Assembly (NCBI GenBank): GCA_022704885.1
Contig: JAKJFO010000211.1
Location: 1 to 6,975, forward strand
DNA from: Candidatus Rifleibacteriota bacterium
GTDB taxonomy: Bacteria; Riflebacteria; Ozemobacteria; Ozemobacterales; Ozemobacteraceae
DNA: 6,975 bases
Reading direction: 5' to 3'
Shown here: positions 6,438-6,975 of the stretch, in pieces
How the letters are laid out: each line of letters opens with the position of its first letter
Position numbering within the stretch: the first letter of the stretch is position 1
The notes under the pieces: generated by a model
Database searches by the model: none
Seen by the model: the letters and a program-made list of their open reading frames with translations, nothing else
Told to the model about the DNA's origin: nothing
Made by a program: the position numbers and the translations under genes

Positions 6438-6974
6438 TCAGAAACCGCTTTTCAGGCGTAAGGCGATCAGCCATTCTGAGCACAGGTCTTCGCCGGGTGG
6501 AACCTCAGGTAAAATCGACTTCTCGAGTGCCTGGTCGAGTTTTTCCTGCAGCAGCGGCCAGCGCGCGACAAAACGGCCTGAACTGGCCTCATTCAGGCTG
6601 CTTTTTTCGGAAGTGGCCGCGTAAATCTCTACCAGTTCGCTGATTTCTGCGAAGCCGTGTTCTGCCGCCGTTATGTTGACGTCACCGACGACTTCGCCGG
6701 TCAGCAGCAGGTGAATACCGGTCAGCGCAACCCGGTAGATATAAAGCATCGGCTTTATCGGGAAATTCCCGGCTTTCTCATATTCCTCACACTTTTTCTG
6801 AAAGAAACCGCGGTAATGATGATAGAAGCGCCGCGACAGATAATTGCTTTTCAGCTCCTGTAGCTGTTTCAGCTCTGTGGTTTCGAATAGCTGAAGCGGC
6901 GAGAAAATGCGCTCGAGCATGTTGCCGTTGCCTTTCAACAGCAGTCGCAAGACCTGCTCGATCTCGTTGCTGGT
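6438..6974 (-). CDS. Nucleotidyltransferase-family protein (C-terminal part, start beyond the window)
   Basis: The frame is open to the right edge of the window, giving 178 residues that end at TGA (6440-6438). The text TSNEIEQVLRLLLKGNGNML and then ERIFSPLQLFET is the conserved helix after the catalytic core in the predicted nucleotidyltransferase family (DNA polymerase beta-type fold, COG3541/RlaP-like). It is followed by YLSRRFYHHYRGFFQK and by KPMLYIYRVALTGIHLLLTGEV, the family's signature C-terminal helices. The catalytic Gly-Ser and metal-binding Asp residues would be in the missing N-terminal third. A TTG at 6950 could act as a start, but the clear family match upstream of it shows the gene continues outward. 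Substrate is unknown; related enzymes transfer nucleotides to protein or RNA targets. It converges on the ATPase gene with 17 bp between stops and no visible terminator. Confidence 0.8.
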   Translation of the reverse strand, partial: TSNEIEQVLRLLLKGNGNMLERIFSPLQLFETTELKQLQELKSNYLSRRFYHHYRGFFQKKCEEYEKAGNFPIKPMLYIYRVALTGIHLLLTGEVVGDVNITAAEHGFAEISELVEIYAATSEKSSLNEASSGRFVARWPLLQEKLDQALEKSILPEVPPGEDLCSEWLIALRLKSGF

Positions 6975-6975
6975 A

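Noticed and set aside
1..6975. Genome-wide reassignment of TGA to Trp or Gly.
   Set aside because: The OmpA-domain, both prepilin and the nucleotidyltransferase genes end at TGA at natural positions with normal overlaps, and all other Trp residues use TGG.

Overview
The window looks like a piece of chromosome from a Gram-negative bacterium of medium GC content. An OmpA-type peptidoglycan-binding domain, type IV pilin-like proteins of the type II secretion/pilus class and a probable outer-membrane barrel all point to a diderm cell. Trp is read from TGG throughout and TGA, TAA and TAG all end genes, so the standard code applies. The species cannot be named from the sequence; an uncultivated lineage is a guess only.

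Region 1 (1-2096, + strand) is a tightly packed operon: the 3' end of an OmpA C-terminal-domain gene, then two prepilin-like genes joined by one- to few-base spacings or overlaps. The first prepilin resembles the GspJ/PilW type. The second has a normal N-terminal pilin signal but carries about 260 extra, mostly helical residues with no recognised domain. The operon meets an oppositely oriented gene across a 120 bp gap that holds a 71 bp hairpin repeat of the widespread 'CERSEAI' type.

Region 2 (2217-4989) holds two divergent genes around an AT-rich 127 bp intergenic region. Leftward is a secreted WG-repeat protein of about 640 residues with a TTG start. Rightward is a signal-peptide-bearing, probably beta-barrel protein whose frame is intact over 237 codons except for two in-frame TGA codons. 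It has no TGG codon at all, and Trp would fit both TGA positions. It is either a recently silenced gene or a recoding/readthrough candidate, and is the most unusual observation here.

Region 3 (4990-6420) is accessory in character. A leftward fragment matching the C-terminus of a HicB-type antitoxin (5094-5213) stops exactly at a perfect 36 bp palindrome (5214-5249) with four CTAG tetranucleotides. That palindrome lies 22 bp upstream of a complete ATPase of the AAA/DUF4143 family. The layout suggests that acquisition of the ATPase gene with its own control site destroyed an older toxin-antitoxin locus.

Region 4 (6438-6975, - strand) is the C-terminal part of a nucleotidyltransferase-family protein whose start lies beyond the window. 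It converges on the ATPase gene with only 17 bp between them.
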